A DNA stretch of 64,000 nucleotides from Trogon surrucura (Eukaryota > Chordata > Aves > Trogoniformes > Trogonidae): positions 95,970,122 to 96,034,121 of the forward strand of contig CM036618.1 of the NCBI GenBank assembly GCA_020746105.1, written 5' to 3'. Both the position numbers and the translations under genes were made by a program. A model generated the notes under the pieces. The model searched no databases, was not told where the DNA came from, and was given only the letters and a program-made list of their open reading frames with translations. Below, one piece after another: positions 39,901-50,400 of the stretch; within the stretch, counting starts at the first letter, position 1; the number at the start of each line of letters is the position of its first letter.

Positions 39901-42900
39901 AAAGAGCACGCAGACAGCACTGATGCCTTGATAAAATTCTCACTACTCTCGTTTCTCCAACAGTGGCATTAGGTAGCCTTCAGTCTCGCTGCACTGAGAC
40001 ACTTCTTATAAAGCCTCAGCTCCTCCTGGTCCTCAGGACTGACCCATAGAAAACCACCAAAACACAGCAGTAGAAAGAGGTAACATTCCAGGGGAGTGAA
40101 AATGGAAGGTTAAACATAAAGCTATCAGGACCAAAATCATTCATTTTCAAGAACACCAGCTCAGCACTTTCTGATTGTTCAAATAAAGGGGGGGGGGGGG
40201 GGGGCGGGGATCTTGCTATATTAAGAGCTGCAAATGACAATATTTCTAAGTGGATATTAAGAACAGCATGTGGATCTCAGGTCATGGATTCATCCCAGTT
40301 ACTAATTGCTGGAAAATGATGCGCATCCCAATTTCTGCTCAATTATCTAACTACTTTGTAAAGAAGACAGCAGGCGCTCTGACAAGATGAATTAAAAGAT
40401 CATCAGTTCACTTATAAACCAAGTGTCACCCATATTGGTTTTTACATCCCACTCACTCCCCCTTCCACCTCCCAGCGACAGATTTCCGAAGCTCACAAAT
40501 AGCCATGCGACCAGGAGGTTACAACAGAAGAAAAAAAAAAACCAAACATCAAACAAAACCAACCAGAAAACAGCCATCAAAATTTATGCCTATAAAAGAG
40601 AATCCCATCTTTTTTAGACACATATAAAGGGCATACCTAGCTGTCCAGCAGCCATCAGTTGAGAGTACCTTATGCTACCAAACCACCGACACCAGACTAC
40701 TGTTAACACAGGGACAAATAAAGAGCTATATTGATGCTCTGCCACTCAGTCATAACACTACGGACAAACTTGAACTAGATACAGAATTTGACAAGCCCAA
40801 GCACAACACTCAGCTGCTTGTAAAGTAGAGCACAATCAACCACTTAACAGTGCATACCACTGCTCAGAAGCAGTAGAGAGTGTCCTATATCTGTTAAAAT
40901 CCTAGAGGAAAAGAAACTAATTGCCAGCATTAAAATCGAGCTATGTCACTACACTGAAAGGGATACAATCAACTTGAAATCTAATCAATTCAAGACAGAG
41001 ACAAAAGAAATTTCAGGTACAGTACTCAAACACAAATCCCTACCTCTTGCTCTTGGTAAGGTCAGTCAATTATGTCTTGTTTTTCTTTTGTTTTGTTCTC
41101 GTTTTCCTGTTTCCCACAATAAACAATAGAGGAAGACGATTAAAAGCCTGATTAGACAGTAAAAATTTAAATATTGTTGTGGATGGTGATGGAAAACAAC
41201 AAATGAGAAAATATCTTTTTTTCTTCATCTCCTTTAACCTTCAAGTAGTATCTGATAAGAATGCACTTGAACAAAACCAGACATATAGACACATTTAAGT
41301 TGAAAGTAACTACCTAATGCCAAGCCTTCCCCACAAGGGGCAGCAAACTTATTTTCCCTGATGATTCTAAGTAAAGAGCCTTGGCCTTCAATCTCATTCA
41401 GATATCTAGCACCTACAAAAGCACCCTTCCAGATACTACCCTCTGCAACACTTACCACTTTCCTGAAAGGCTCCCCAACCATCTAAAGCTAAGACTATTT
41501 AACGTATTACCAGGGTCACACTGCTGCAAGTAAACAAGGGCGTTTTGATTCCTAGAATTCTGCCACTGGAGATTAACAAGACTAGCAATTAGGCCTGTGA
41601 CTTGGAGGTGAACACCTCTACAGAATATATAGTATGAAATTTAACACAAATCGTGGCCAACTTTTCGCTCTTCAACTTTGCATTTCCAATAGGATCTGTA
41701 TTTTTATATATCGGTCACTGACTAGATGATGTTCCAGGCAGAAATCTACCCGTCAAGCCCCGAGTTCATCAGACCCAAAGCTCAGCCTTCCCCCACTAGT
41801 GCCAGTAAACCTACGATATCAGAAGAGAAGAAAGTGTCCATTTATATCAGCCAGTCTCATTTTCAGGATTAATAAGTTTCAGGACTCACAAAAGGCCCAT
41901 CTTGTGTGGCAGCAAGACATTTCCCAAAGGCAGCACAATCCGTGCACCCAAGCTCCTCTCCTGTAAGACTGTTTTTCTTAGAGGGAAGGAGATCTCATGC
42001 TTAATTTCCCATGCAACCACATCCAGAAGGAAGTGTTGGGGCTAAGTCAGTACAAGGATCGACAGCCTGATGCTCACTCAGCTGCAGTAACTGATTGAAG
42101 CGCTCTGCTCCATCCTAGGTGAGCATGAGCTAGCAGCAGATGGAGGGAGGGATTGTTTTTCCTAGGAACACATCAATTTTATGAAACATTACATTGTGGA
42201 GTTGAATTTCCACCAAATGAGGTACAACAAGGTTGCTTCGCAGCCTTTTCCCACAAAAACAGCAAAATAAAGGAGAACACTAGTCAGTGCCTCAAAGAAC
42301 ACAGCACACTAACTCACACCAGAAAGCTGATTCTTTTTGGAAAAGGCCCTCTCTCCACCTCACCCCAAGTTAGCTTCTCTTGAAATATCTCTGCTATGTC
42401 TACAGAAGGCTGCACACATAAAAAGAAGTTGCTCAACAGATAAAGGCAAGAGGTAATAGATAATCTTCCCAAAATAAATTGGTCCCACTGGCCCAAGCCA
42501 AAAGGGCAGGCAGATTAGGGGCTAAGTCGAGCAGGGGACATATATTCTGCCTGCTCTAATGTCCACTGCTCCAAACCCTTCCCAATATTACACCTGTTAC
42601 CCCACTGACACGTGCCTCCCTACTTCGGCACAGACATTTCTTAGCTACAAACCGTTCTGCCCTGAACTGTCTTCCCGCTGCAACCCAGTTGCATTCACAG
42701 ATTATCTTTCAATGCAAAGCACACGTCCGACGCGGTCAGGAATGCAAATGAGAGAACGACAGAGAAATCTGTTCAGAAACCAGCCATGCACACATGAGAA
42801 AAAGCATCTGAAGAGGTGCATTATGAGTAAGTTTGGGGTTTTTTTCTGAAGACAGATTTGTGCTCATCTGAGGAAGCTGAACAGAGCAGGAGGAAAAGCT

Positions 42901-45900
42901 AGCAGCCATATTATGGTAAGAGTCTCCTGTTCAAATAGTAGCTTCGGGTCTAGAATTCCTTATTCATTCTTCAATTATGCTTTAAGATTACCTTCTGTTT
43001 CTATACCGAACAAAACTGAACGTTAATCCCTTATTGTGTATTCCAAGAACTGTAACATAAACAGTTGCAAATCACCAGGACCAGATGGCAATTCATCGTG
43101 GAATACTAAAGGAATTCAAGGACGAAATAGCTGAATAGCTGCAGCAAGCCACCTCTTGCTTTAAACTGCCTAGGCCCATGAGGACCAGAAGACAGAAAAT
43201 GTGAAAACATTTTCTCTTAATAGCTCCAGAAGAGGTGTGAAGAACTGCAGACTGGGAAGCCTGATATATCCTGGTGCATGAGGGAAATTGAAAGAAATAA
43301 GAATAGAATTAGGGGACACATGGGTAAATAAGTTACACTCAGAAATAGTCCAGACAGCTTTTGTAAATGGAAAACCTCCTTCACAATCCTACTAGAGCCC
43401 TCCAAATTCATTAACAAGCAAGTATGTAAGAAATCTCCACTGCAGAGCCCAGGCCTTCCCTCTGGGATCTGTACCAGAATTAGGATTTGTTTCAACATAG
43501 TTAAAAACAGTCAGAAAAGACGGAGGAGAGGAATAGCATCGTGACTAAACCTACTGGTGACAGGGATTTTGGGGGGTTGAAAAGACCAAAACAACTTAAA
43601 AATAGCAGTAAATTAGGTTCTGCCTCTTCCTCATCTGGAAGGGATGAGGAGGTAGGAGTTACAGGTATGGGGTGGGGTGGAGGGGAGGAAAAACAAAATG
43701 AATCTGGGAGATAACAAAATAAAAAGACAATGGTGCGAGATCAAAGGATTGAATAACAAGGAAATAGAAGAGGATGTGACTACTGTAAAGAAACTTGTGA
43801 TCTGATTCAGCCTGACCACTTTTATCTCCCTTTCTCGCTAGGTCTAAATACACCTATATAATGCTTCTCAGACCCAGGCTACTGTCAGAGAAAATGGAAC
43901 TGAAATAGGCATTTAGTCAAATACTGTCACTCCGACAGCAGCACTTCAGAAGGCAGCATAAAATTAAGCACTATTGTATTTTATCAAGTGAAAGAGTGAT
44001 CTTCCTTAAATTGTTTTTACACGTTAAGAACAAGCACTGGCAAACCATGAAACTTTATTTTTACTACTATAGCAGCAACTGCTCTTCCTAATTCATATAT
44101 TAAGAACAAACACGCAACAACAAACACAAAGCTTTCCTCCTGGGAAAGCAAAAATGTGTTTGGTTTAGCAAGCACATAACTAATTTCTAGTCTACACTGG
44201 AGCTTATTATAAATCCACTCTCTATCTGCCGCAAAACATTTCATTTCAAAATTGCCTATCCAGTTGTTACAATCTAGTCCTTAAACTCCCCCATGTGGTT
44301 AACTGCTAAATAACATTTCTTTACTTGGACCCCAGAAATTCACAACAAAAAGACAACGCAGCCCCAAAACATGGAAAGAGCCACAGAAAATTGAACTTAA
44401 AGCTGAAGCTATTGGAGAGGACAGAGCAGAACACTGCTCAGGTTCTATAAGCCACAGGGCCAGAAAGAGCAGGAGTCACAGAGCTCAGTCTTTCTCACAG
44501 GACTGCATTTCCCTTCATCCCTCTTGGCTAATTGATTTCTTCCAAGGATGATGGTGTTCCCCCACAAACACTTAAAAAAATCACTTTAGCATTCGGAGAG
44601 ACTATGTTAGCAAAAGCATCTTTTTTCAATAAAATGTATTTTATACAACTTAAGGCCATTAAAGGTTTCAGGGGCATATTTCATTGATGCACATTTTCCT
44701 CATTTTAAAAACTAAAACTTATTATCCTTTCCCTCATCGCGTTCACTGGTGCACAAGCTTTAATTTAAGAACAGAAGTTTACAGTAGTGAGGATTGATAC
44801 CTGAATTTAAATCCACATAACCTACAAAGCATCATGAGATCCCGTAAGAAATCCAACGCCTCCTTGTGAGTCTAGTGCTTGTCAGAGGGGAAGACAGGGA
44901 GGTGGTGGCAATGCCACTTAATCCAAGATCGGCTGCAGATGTAAAAGCAACACAACTTCTCTTTATATTTTCACCAACCCTTGGCTGGTAGACCTAGTAT
45001 CAGAGACAAGACCTCCTTTCACTCATCGCTATCTTTGAAGAGAATAACACCAACAAACAGGGTGAAATGCGACAGTTACTACATCACAAGTTCTCAGCTA
45101 CCGAAACGTTACAAATATGTTATCAAACTGTCTTTTCAGAACCTACAACTAAACAACTTCCCTAGGTGATCCTGCTCCGGCAGGGGGGTTGGACTAGATG
45201 GTTTTTCAAGGTCCCTTCCAACTCCTAACATTCTATGATTCTAACTGAAGCCTAGTCATGGGTCTTCTGGATGTTGTTACAACAAGGCAACTTTAGTTAT
45301 GACCTAAACAGAAGAGACTTCATATCCCATAACAAAACTTGTCAAAACACCATTGAAGAAAGCAAAACCATGCACAAACACCTACCGTAGCACTAACCTG
45401 ACACAAATCAGCACCACACATCCACATTTTACAGACAGAAAACAAAAGCACACTTATTTTAAACAATATCCACATACGAGAAATAAAATTCTTTCCTTTT
45501 CGAAGCCTGTTTTATACTTTACATAAAACTGTTTGACCCTTGAGCCTAAGAGAATCACCATAACCACATATTTAAAACCACTCAGCTTTTCTTCAGCCAA
45601 GAACCAACCCAAAGAAATACCAACACACCTGTAGAAATCACTCTCTGGGTCACTGTGCCTCAGCTGAAATGGCATTTTGGGGGTTTTGCTATCCAGAGGA
45701 AGCAGGTCGTCAGGGAGAGGCGGAGAGGCCGGACAAGATGGCAGAGGTTCGCTGTCTTCAGTTTTTATGCCCTCCGCTTGCTGCTGGTTCTGAGCCTGAG
45801 CCATGGCGATGAGGCTGCGCAGCCGCCTGTTGTGCTGGATGAGCTGAATGGTGTGAATGGTGAGGCTGCAGGGCTCCGAGGGGATGTCCAACATCGTGGT

Positions 45901-46041
45901 GGGCCGGGGTTTGTTTGCCGACGGCTGATGCAACGGAGGGTCCTGCACTTCCACAGTGCGAAACTCACGCTGAAGCAGGTCAAAGGAGCTGCGGTTGGCC
46001 TGGTTAGACGAAACCGGAATCTCACCCCAATACCGCAGCAT
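33697..46041 (-). CDS. SUPT7L: SUPT7L, STAF65-gamma subunit of the SAGA/STAGA coactivator (whole coding span, 4 coding exons)
   Basis: The coding sequence joins 46041-45629, 38592-38268, 37070-36833 and 33959-33697 on the minus strand (413+325+238+263 nt), giving 412 residues plus TGA. All three introns are GT-AG and the phases close. The protein matches vertebrate SUPT7L along its whole length (human is 414 residues). The N-terminus reads MLRYWGEIPV, two residues shorter than the human start. A Bromo_TP-type histone-fold region lies at about residues 145-225, encoded by exon 2. Three sumoylation-type motifs (psi-K-x-E) sit at 92-95, 273-276 and 340-343, and a basic tail (KKKMKKM) ends the protein. 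Family knowledge: SUPT7L is a structural SAGA/STAGA subunit whose histone fold pairs with a TAF-type partner, and it acts in the nucleus on chromatin-linked transcription. It is divergent from SLC4A1AP and shares a CpG-island promoter. The start at 46041 is the first ATG in frame with the conserved RYWGEIP segment. Confidence 0.97.
35520..35660 (+). repeat. possible MIR-type SINE fragment in SUPT7L intron 3
   Basis: AAAGTACTTTACAAATGAGA followed by TAATCCCCAC and a GGGTAGAGGAACAAGGTCCC stretch resembles the MIR central core. Weak, diverged match. Confidence 0.35.
36833..37070 (-). CDS. SUPT7L: SUPT7L coding exon 3
   Basis: Encodes residues 247-326. The acceptor TTTGACAG precedes GTTAGCAAGCAG, and the donor is ACTTCAG|GTAGGG. 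It carries the IKEE sumoylation-type motif (273-276) and the conserved EELEGDLASGDQSL and GVLGAQSERF segments. Confidence 0.97.
38268..38592 (-). CDS. SUPT7L: SUPT7L coding exon 2 (histone-fold domain)
   Basis: Encodes residues 138-246. The acceptor is CTTTTTAG and the donor is CTTCAG|GTGAGA. The segment from LSWSSCRQLLYQ to HRIKDYHSYMLQ is nearly identical to mammalian SUPT7L and covers the histone-fold (Bromo_TP) domain. It is the most conserved exon of the gene, and ORFs on the opposite strand here are shadows. Confidence 0.98.
39146..39334 (+). repeat. tRNA-derived SINE with a CR1-like 3' tail (SUPT7L intron 1)
   Basis: The head is tRNA-like: A box TAGCTCAGTGG at 39155-39165, then a 5-bp anticodon stem TGGTG/CACCA with loop CTTGAAA. 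The B box GGTTTGATTCC at 39200-39210 has one change from GGTTCGATTCC. The tail continues as CR1 3' sequence (GGTCCCTTCCAGCCCA, then CCATTCTATGATCTATGATC). The body resembles tRNA-Ile, although the loop now reads TGA. Avian SINEs of this build (for example TguSINE1) are known to be mobilised by CR1. It is antisense to SUPT7L. Confidence 0.88.
40188..40209 (+). repeat. poly(G) tract G17-C-G4 in SUPT7L intron 1
   Basis: An uninterrupted run of 17 G, then C and four more G. It is on the strand opposite SUPT7L transcription, so the transcript carries poly(C). Confidence 0.9.
43070..43560 (+). repeat. ancient CR1 LINE pol fragment in SUPT7L intron 1
   Basis: Ordered matches to old amniote CR1 pol: AAATCACCAGGACCAGATGG, a GCTCCAGAAGAGGTG segment, CAGCTTTTGTAAATGGAAAA and GGGATCTGTACCAGAATTAG. 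The reading frame is destroyed. Edges are approximate. Confidence 0.6.
45164..45242 (+). repeat. CR1 3' end, severely 5'-truncated
   Basis: 79 bp of CR1 tail: GGGGGGTTGGACTAGATGG, then GGTCCCTTCCAACTCCTAAC and ATTCTATGATTCT. In SUPT7L intron 1, antisense to the gene. Confidence 0.93.
45629..46041 (-). CDS. SUPT7L: SUPT7L coding exon 1
   Basis: Encodes residues 1-138 (last codon split). It contains the conserved RYWGEIP start region, a Pro-rich patch, the LTIHTIQLIQHNRRLR segment and the acidic, Pro-rich stretch before FYR. The donor reads CTACAG|GTGTGT, with GT at 45628-45627. The context before the ATG is weakly Kozak-like (A at -3). The ORF on the opposite strand across this exon is a shadow. 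Confidence 0.97.
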
Positions 46042-46294
46042 TTTTACGCCGTATTTTTACACGTAACGTCCCCAGGAGCCAGAAGAAGGCTACCAAATAC
46101 CCCAGTACAAAGGAGCCCCGTCGCAGGGAAAAGCGCCAGGCTTTGGGCAGCAGCTGGAGCTGGAACGACGCTCAGAATAAAGCGAATTTCGACGGTCAAG
46201 AAAGTTTGTTGCTCGGTGGCTCACGGAGCAGGGCGGTTTCCACGATGAGGACGCAAAGCTGCCACTTAACAGATTACGTTGGTGCTTCTCCTGC

Positions 46295-46321
46295 GGGGGG
46301 GGGGGGAGGGCAAGGAGGGGG
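46295..46321 (+). repeat. G-rich tract in the SUPT7L leader region
   Basis: G12 followed by A, G3 and later G runs at the edge of the CpG island. It has G-quadruplex potential on the plus strand, which would be the template strand for SUPT7L transcription. Confidence 0.8.
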
Positions 46322-46822
46322 TGAAGAGAAGAATTAGAAGAAACGCACCCTTGAGGCTTTCATTATTTCTGTCTGGGATAGGGCCCGGTGCGGCTCCACC
46401 TGGGCCTCGCCGAGCGGGGACCCAGGGCGCGACCCGACTTGGGGAGAAACTCCGGGGGCCGCGCTCGGCTCGGCTCGCCCACCGCCCCCGCAAGGCCCCG
46501 CCGCCCGCCCCAGGCCCGCCCCCGGCCTCCGCCGCCGCCCCGCACCGCGGCCCCCCGAACCCAGCCCGAGGCAGCCCACGGCGGCACCGAGCCCGCCCGC
46601 CCGACGGCGCGGAACCCCCCTCGCCCCGCCGTACCCCCTGCGCCCCCTCCGCTCCGCTACCGGCCGCCGAGCAGGAAGCCGGACCCGGTCCGTCACCAGG
46701 AGCGGTTCCCCCGCCACTCAGCCCGGCTTCTCGCCGGGAGGCGGGAAGCGATCTCCGCCGCTGTCGCCTCCGCCGCTGTCGCCCCCTCCTCGCCTCCGCC
46801 GCTGCCTCCCTCCCCGCCTCAC

Positions 46823-46900
46823 CTCCTTTAGGCCGCTGAAGGGCTGTCGCGACACCCGGGAACCGCGACCCCCTCCGCCGGTACTGCAACACTAACGGCG
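46823..46900 (-). other. SUPT7L: possible noncoding first exon of SUPT7L (3' edge at donor)
   Basis: Minus-strand sequence around 46823 reads AAAGGAG|GTGAGGCGG, a near-consensus splice donor inside the CpG island and the best one seen upstream of the coding exon. An untranslated leader exon spliced to the coding exon is usual for this gene. The upstream end (transcription start) is not visible, and the matching acceptor near 46060-46100 is unclear, so the edges are approximate. Confidence 0.35.
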
Positions 46901-46938
46901 CTCGTCCCCGGAGGACTCTATTTCGGGAGGGACCCGCG

Positions 46939-46948
46939 AAGATGGCGG
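46939..46948 (+). promoter_or_regulatory. YY1-type motif overlapping the SLC4A1AP start codon
   Basis: AAGATGGCGG matches the core of the YY1 downstream-promoter motif (AAGATGGCGGC) often found just after transcription starts of CpG-island genes, where its ATG is commonly the start codon. This suggests that the SLC4A1AP 5' UTR is very short. Motif match only. Confidence 0.45.
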
Positions 46949-47469
46949 ACACCGCGGAGACGACGGAGGCCGCCGCCTTCAAGCGCCCGGGCCGCCCGCT
47001 GCCCGCCACGGCCCGCGACGCTGAGGGCGCCGACCCGGAGCCCAGCCCTGCGCCGCCGCCCCCTCCCCGCCCGGCCGCCGGGCCGGTCGCTCCACGCTAC
47101 GAGGAGCCGCCGTGGGGCGGCCGCCCGCCGGCTAGCGCCGGCTACGGGCTGGAGGTGCTGAAGGGCGGCGTGGTGCTGGGCTCGGTGCGGCTGGAGGGCA
47201 GCGGCTGGTTCCTGGTGGGGCGGCTGCCCGGCTGCGCCGTGGCCCTGGAGCACCCCTCGGTGTCGCGGCACCACGCCGTGCTGCAGTACCGCGGCGCCGG
47301 CGGCTCCCCCGACGGCGACGACGACGCCGGCGGCTTCTACGTGTACGATCTGGGCAGCACCCACGGCACCTTCCTCAACAAGGCGCGGGTGCCGCCCCGC
47401 ACCTACTGCCGGGTGCGGGTGGGCCACGGGCTCCGCTTCGGCGGCAGCTCCCGCCTCTTCCTCCTGAAG
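46942..47469 (+). CDS. SLC4A1AP: SLC4A1AP exon 1 (start codon, FHA domain)
   Basis: Residues 1-176. The start is the ATG in GCGAAGATGG, the only in-frame candidate after the promoter. The exon holds the low-complexity N-terminus and the whole FHA domain, including [21 protein letters not shown] and [11 protein letters not shown]. The donor is CTGAAG|GTGGGT. Its very high G+C produces long false ORFs on both strands. Confidence 0.96.
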
Positions 47470-50400
47470 GTGGGTCGGGGCCGAGCAGGGCTGCCGCGCT
47501 CCCTGGGGCCGCCCCTCACGTCGGGGGTAAAAGCGGCCTCGCCGGGGTCAGGGCCGGGACTTGAACCGGCTTCACCTGCGTCGTCTCGTCTCGGGGCACA
47601 GTCGCCGCTTCTGAGGCCGTTTCGAGGCTGTGGAAGCAGCCCAGCTCTTCCGTGGTGGTTTTACTGGGGAAAAGCAGTCAGACTGTCAGGGCAGGAGGTA
47701 ACGGGCACAGAGCTGAGCATGGGAAGCTCCAGCTGAACGTGAGGAGAGACTTTTTCACTGTGAGGGTGGCAGAGCCCTGGCACAGGCTGCCCAGAGAGGT
47801 TGTGGAGTCTCCTTCTCTGGAGACTTTCAGAACGTGTCTGGACACCAGCTTGTGCAGCCTGCTCTGGCAGGGGGGATTGGAGTAGATGATCTCCAGGGGT
47901 CCCTTCCAACTCCCAACATTCAGTGAGTATGATCTGCTGCCGGCTCTGCGGCGGGGTTTGGGGCCGCAGGACGGAGCAGGGCCCTGGGGTCTCCCTGCTG
48001 CTCCATCACCCCCGAGTGCTGGGCACAGGGCAGCTCCACTGAGGGCTCGGCGTGAGAACAGGCAAGGGCAGCTTCTGCCGATGCGCAGCGAGTGCGAAAG
48101 GCGTTTGTCTCCAGCGGTGTGATGCATCAGGAAAGTAAAGCGCTAATATTTTCTCATGAATGAGGGGACCTTTTATTAGTAGGAACTTGGAAAGTACTCG
48201 GTGAGCCCTGCCCATGCTTCAGAAGCTGCTCATTCCTCAAGTTCTCCCATGTGGCACTGGCAGAAATTTTTGCCTTTAAAATAGTTGCATTTGAGATTGA
48301 TCTGACTATGACTACACAATAATGCCCATTTCTTTTTTTTTTTTACCCCCCTTGGAAAGGGCACAAACCAATATATTTTGGAATAATGCAGATCACAACC
48401 AATGCTGAATTATTACACCATTTTGAAGAGCACTATAGCGATTTGTGTATGTTATTGCACATAACCTGCATGTGTGTTGAAAATGCTCTTTTCTTTTAAA
48501 AAACACTTTTGTTCAGTTACTTTTTGTGATGTAGGGACCCAAAGAGGACCAAGAGTCAGAGTCGGAGCTAACTGTGACTCAGCTGAAGGCACTGCGAAAG
48601 CAGCAGCAAGCAAAATTAGAAAAGACAATGTTGGGAGAGGACTCTGATGAGGAAGATGGAAAAGAGGAGAGACATGAGAGGAGTCAGAACAGTGATATGA
48701 GCTGCTCGTGGGGAATGGGTAAGTGATGATGCAGAAATCAGCTGATAGGCTTTGGAAGGTCTTTTAAGCCAGTTTTTAGCGAGTACTAGGATTGAAATTC
48801 CAGCTGGATGCCTAGTGTCATTAGTGAGCTTTTCAGTACAAAAGTAGTTGGTTTTGTGAATGGAAACGTATAAGCACAGAAACTGTTGAAAGTGCTGAAA
48901 CTGCAGTGACATTCATCTGCAAAACTATCTTATGATGGCATAATTAATAGTAAAAAAGAAGCAGGGTTTACTTTGTTTGGATACAGAAATAATGTTAAGT
49001 TCAGGGACCTAATTTTAGGATGATGTAGCTGCCGCTTCTTTTACACTAGAAGTTGTAATATACTGGTGTTCTCTTTCTAATGTTTCACTGGATGCGGGTT
49101 TTTTTGCACTTTGTCTTCTAGGGGAGGATGCTGAGGAGGATGAGGTTGAAGAAAACCCTATTGCCATTGATTTTCAGGATGTTCAAGATGCCTTCTACAT
49201 GAAGGATCCTCGGAAGGCCTTACAAGGCTTTTTTGACAGAGAAGGTATGTTTTTTCTTTTTTTTTTTATTGTGAGTTTTTTCTTATTTAGCAAAGTGTGA
49301 TATCTGTGCTCATGTTTTTCTTTGGGAATTAAGATGTGGGAGCTAAACTTTTCTGTTACTTTGTGGGTAAGGGTTTCTGTTTGGTCACTTCTAGGGGGGA
49401 CTGGTGGTTGTAGGGTTTTTTTTATTTTATTAAAACTTAGCTCACCATTTTAAGTCTGAAACTTAGTTACAAATTCCTAAACTAAGCTTTGCAGAGAGCA
49501 CCTTGTATCCCTCTGGAGTTACACTCAAATCACAGTCGTGCCTCAAAGCTATGCTGAAAAATCTTAAACCTGTCAAATTCCAGACTGTTCTATTTGGAGG
49601 TTACTATGATTGTGAAATAGAGTTGGAAAGTAGAGAAAGGCAAAAGGCAGTAATAAATTGCTCTAAGCATCTGATGGTTGCTAGCAAAAGTTAAAAATGA
49701 CACACTTACTTGCTAAAGTGAAAAGTTATTCTTCAAGTTAAACAAAATCTGTGAATCCAGATTGCAAACTGTCATTACTTCAGTGTCATTTGCTTTAATA
49801 CATAGAGAGGTAATATTGTTTTTTTCTTTGAACTGCATGTTTCTGAACAGGTCACTTAGAGATTTGTTTATTTATTTGCTCATAATCTGTAAAAAAGCCC
49901 TAATTGTGAAAAATAGCCAAATGAGAATAATACCAACTGAAGATCCCATGTTTTTAATAACAACAAAAAAAGGTAGCAAATTCAGCCTTTTGATATGTAA
50001 CAAGGGCACTTTTTCCTCTTTTGTTTAACTATGACATTCTTCTCTGCTGTAAAGATTATTCCTGCTTATTTCAATTCGGGTTACTACATCAGTTTCCTTT
50101 TCCTCTCCAGGAGAAGAGTTAGAATATGAATATGATGACCGTGGGCACAATAGCTGGCTGTGCAGGATCAAGTATGTATATCTCCGTTCACTTTTGCACT
50201 CAGAAGCCAACTTCAACAAATTCACAAACAAAAGCTGACCTAAGCCCTGATACTGAGACAAAAGTTGAAGGATCAATGCCCAGTTCAATGTCTGCGCTCC
50301 TTTCTGGTCTGGCAGTGTTAGGTTTTCCTTAGAGATGAAAATTGGAAAAGCGAGAATCTAAGTTCTTTCAATTCTTGTTTTGAGAAGTATGGGAGGTTGA

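Larger units (their letters stand above)
38593..45628 (-). other. SUPT7L intron 1 (between coding exons 1 and 2)
   Basis: A 7.0 kb GT-AG intron, by far the largest of the gene. It holds the tRNA-derived SINE, a poly(G) tract, an ancient CR1 pol fragment and a short CR1 tail. The remaining sequence is AT-rich with no coding signal. Confidence 0.9.
46380..47500. promoter_or_regulatory. CpG island and bidirectional promoter of SUPT7L and SLC4A1AP
   Basis: Base composition changes abruptly here to very high G+C with dense CG dinucleotides, unlike the AT-rich flanks. It covers the 5' end of SUPT7L (minus) and exon 1 of SLC4A1AP (plus). No TATA box is evident between the two genes, which is typical of CpG-island promoters of housekeeping genes. 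The two translation starts are 900 bp apart. If the inferred SUPT7L leader exon is right, the shared promoter core is about 46830-46940. Confidence 0.85.

Noticed and set aside
45655..46248. A 197-codon plus-strand frame
   Set aside because: It lies antisense to SUPT7L coding exon 1, whose own translation is clearly conserved.
46266..47009. A 247-codon frame on the minus strand over the CpG island
   Set aside because: Extreme G+C content removes stop codons; the Gly/Arg/Ala-rich translation is a shadow of SLC4A1AP exon 1 and the promoter region.
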